Positions 54,108 through 64,000 of a stretch of 64,000 nt of DNA are shown in pieces. The notes beneath the pieces are model-generated. The model was given only the letters and a program-made list of their open reading frames with translations, did not search any database and was not told the origin of the DNA. Origin of the DNA: Hypomesus transpacificus (Eukaryota; Chordata; Actinopteri; Osmeriformes; Osmeridae); assembly GCF_021917145.1 (NCBI RefSeq), contig NC_061082.1:5855989-5919988 (forward strand), read 5' to 3'. Each line of letters opens with the position of its first letter. Position 1 is the stretch's first letter. A program made the position numbers and the translations under genes.

Positions 54108-54436
54108 ATGTAATGTTAGTAGATGTGTAGCGTTAATAAGAAGATATTGTTAGTAGAGATGTAGTGTTAGAGATGTAGTGTTAGTAAGGATGTAGTGTTA
54201 GTAGAGATGTAGTGTTAGTAAGGATGTATTGTTAGTAGAGATGTAGTGTTAGTAAGGATGTAGTGTTAGTAAGGATGTAGTGTTGGAGATGTAGTGTTAG
54301 TAGAGATGTAGTGTTAGTAGACATTTAGTGTTGGAGATGTAGTGTTTTTAAGGATGTAGTGTTAGTAGAGATGTAGTGTTAGTAAGGATGTAGTGTTAGT
54401 AGAGATGTAGTGTTAGTAAGGATGTAGTGTTAGTAG
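54108..54436. repeat. 17-bp minisatellite, about 19 copies
   Basis: GATGTAGTGTTAGTAGA alternates with GATGTAGTGTTAGTAAG and some shortened forms (GAGATGTAGTGTTAG). The alternation suggests a 34-bp higher-order unit. Confidence 0.92.
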
Positions 54437-54711
54437 GTGCTAGGACAGCTGTCAGCTATTCCTGTTCTTTCACAGCAGGGCTAATCTACCACACTGAATT
54501 TCAGGTTCTCCATTTCTCCATCTCCATCTGTCTACTGAAGTCCTGAAGTCAGCATGATGTAGACGCGTGTCACAATTACAATCCCATTGAGCAGCGTGCG
54601 CAGAGATGGCGTGGGGGGTGCGACGGAGCTTACGAAGGAGAGAGAAAATGTGATAGCAGTAACATTGCAGGCCGTAAACAAGTAAAGGGGCCCCTTGTCA
54701 GCCTGGGGGGA

Positions 54712-54738
54712 GGGGGGGGGGGGGGGGGGGGGGGGGGG
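54712..54738. repeat. Poly-G run of about 27
   Basis: An uninterrupted G run. The assembled length is unreliable for such homopolymers. Confidence 0.9.
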
Positions 54739-55964
54739 AGATGGAGTGTGGTGCTAGTACAACCTGACAAACAGACAAGTGTGGTACTAGTACACCATGA
54801 CAAACAGACAGTGTGGTACTATCCCCTGGTCTCATTCCATCAAGGCAACACAGAGCTGGGGGGACCAGCATGAGGGGGGGGGGAGCAGAGGACAAGGAGA
54901 GAGAGCAGAGTAATGAAGGAGTTGGATGGACAGTTGATCTGGCATGACTGCAGAGCTAGAGAGAGATGGTTTCCTGTTTTTACACAGTTTCCGTGACACA
55001 GTGTGACATGGCAGGTTCACAGACTAGCCTTCTTCTAATCTGCCAGCCATGCCTAAAAAGATTGTGTGTGTATGTGTGCGCATGCTCTTTCCCTCTGTGA
55101 ATGGTGCAGATTTGCATTCATGCAAACTATGTCTGGGATTGAATGAGTGTGTGTGTGCATGCGTGCATGTGTGTTTGTGTGTGTCTGTGTGTGCGTGTGT
55201 GTGTTGAAGGAGTGACGCAGGGAGAGCATGACTCATACGCCAGCTTGCTTGTGGGAACGATACAAAAGGCAGAATGAATCAGGATCAATCTGGGTTCCTT
55301 TTCTCTTGGAAGTTGAGGTGTGGAGACATGACTGAGGTGAGAGAGACAAACATATAGCCCGTATTTGCATGTTTGTTATATGTAAATGCAACGCGAACAG
55401 ACCCAGTGGACACTAGAACAGCTGTGTTTAAAGAGGCAATAGTACCAGTTTGTGTGGTTAGAGCTGTGCGTTACGTGTGGAAAAACATGATCTCTGAAAA
55501 GACACTGACATCCGCCTGAATGTCTTCTAGTCAACTCTGTTGCTAGGTGAAGTGTAAAGAGAGTTACGTTATTAGTTACAAGATTACACTTTCCCCTGTT
55601 CCTCTCTATAGCTCTCTCGCTCTCCCTCTCTGCCTGTATCTTTCTATCTCTCTCTCCCTGTCTCTGTCTCTCTCATCACACCCCACAACTGTGTGAAAAG
55701 TCACACCTTTACCCGATCTAAGCCCCATCTCACTGCTTAGATGAGCACTTTCTAAAGACGGGGGAAAGACGCGCTCCTCCCCTCCCCTGACACTGCACTA
55801 TGAAACACGTTCTTCCTCCTCTCACAGCCTCACATCAGAAACTCTCTGGTAAACACAGGCGAATCTTCTTTGAAACTGTTCAGATCCTTCATACAAGCTG
55901 ATCTCTCTCTCTCTCTCTCAACCTCTCTCTCTCTCTCTCTGTCTCTCTCCCTCGCTCTCTCCAG

Positions 55965-56116
55965 ATTAGCCAGTAGAAGACTGATCACAACATTTGGGAA
56001 GGACCCCTGGACCCCCCTGGATCTAGACAGGAGCTCTAGAGGATCTGTACACTTGAGCCCCTCCTTCTAACGACCCCGACCCTCTTCTGTGACCCCTGAC
56101 CCCCCAGACCGCCAGC
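55965..56116 (+). other. inpp4a: inpp4a 5' UTR part of the first coding exon
   Basis: The pyrimidine tract CCCTCGCTCTCTCCAG ends at 55964 and is followed by 152 bases without ATG in frame, leading to GCCAGCATGTCAGG. The tract works as a 3' splice site, so at least one untranslated exon should lie upstream. Confidence 0.5.

Positions 56117-64000
<7,884 letters not shown>

Larger units (their letters stand above)
47720..55964. other. Divergent intergenic region between slc9a2 and inpp4a
   Basis: No recognisable protein exon is found. From left to right: the slc9a2 5' flank; a repeat block with palindromes (48530-49505); a CpG-bearing unique patch with a 159-codon open frame and a donor-like site (49321-49815); another unique patch (50170-50400); SINE copy 3; purine-rich DNA at 51480-51800; a long pyrimidine tract at 52017-52382; CA tracts around 52650, 53025 and 53090; and minisatellites at 53313 and 54108. 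Untranslated first exons of inpp4a are likely somewhere here. Confidence 0.5.

Overview
This is nuclear DNA from a ray-finned (teleost) fish. It has spliced vertebrate genes with GT-AG introns, very dense dinucleotide and minisatellite repeats, and three copies of a tRNA-derived fish SINE. The genes match the vertebrate block on human 2q11-q12. There is no operon, phage, plasmid or CRISPR content, and I found no evidence for a wholly new biological system. The most interesting material is regulatory or structural (see findings).

Layout from left to right: (1) fhl2 on the minus strand, five coding exons at 766-2616, with a probable untranslated first exon near 6.55 kb. (2) About 17 kb of intergenic DNA (6.65-23.8 kb) rich in CA, CT and GT microsatellites and minisatellites, two SINE copies, a 341-bp element bounded by short terminal inverted repeats, and several repeat-free patches that may be conserved regulatory elements. 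(3) pou3f3, a single-exon class III POU homeodomain gene on the minus strand (23835-25106). (4) The first two coding exons of tmem182 on the minus strand (28366-29796). Its remaining exons are not visible, and a 500-base run of N lies immediately downstream. (5) mfsd9 on the plus strand, six exons at 32252-37361, complete. (6) slc9a2, a sodium/proton exchanger on the minus strand, 13 coding exons at 39191-47719, complete and tail-to-tail with mfsd9. (7) An 8-kb upstream region (47.7-56 kb) holding an unusual block of direct repeats and palindromes. (8) inpp4a on the plus strand from 56117. It has 22 coding exons in view and runs off the right edge a few codons before its catalytic motif.

Gene functions: Fhl2 is a LIM-only scaffold of muscle and nucleus. 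Pou3f3 is a neural and kidney transcription factor. Tmem182 is a claudin-like muscle membrane protein. Mfsd9 is an orphan MFS carrier. Slc9a2 is an epithelial Na+/H+ exchanger. Inpp4a removes the 4-phosphate from PtdIns(3,4)P2. They share a neighbourhood by ancestry, not by pathway. I translated exon by exon and checked splice phases. Every coding total closes in frame: 279 aa for fhl2, 471 for mfsd9, 762 for slc9a2, and at least 872 for inpp4a. Comparisons with human proteins and gene order are from memory, not from a search.
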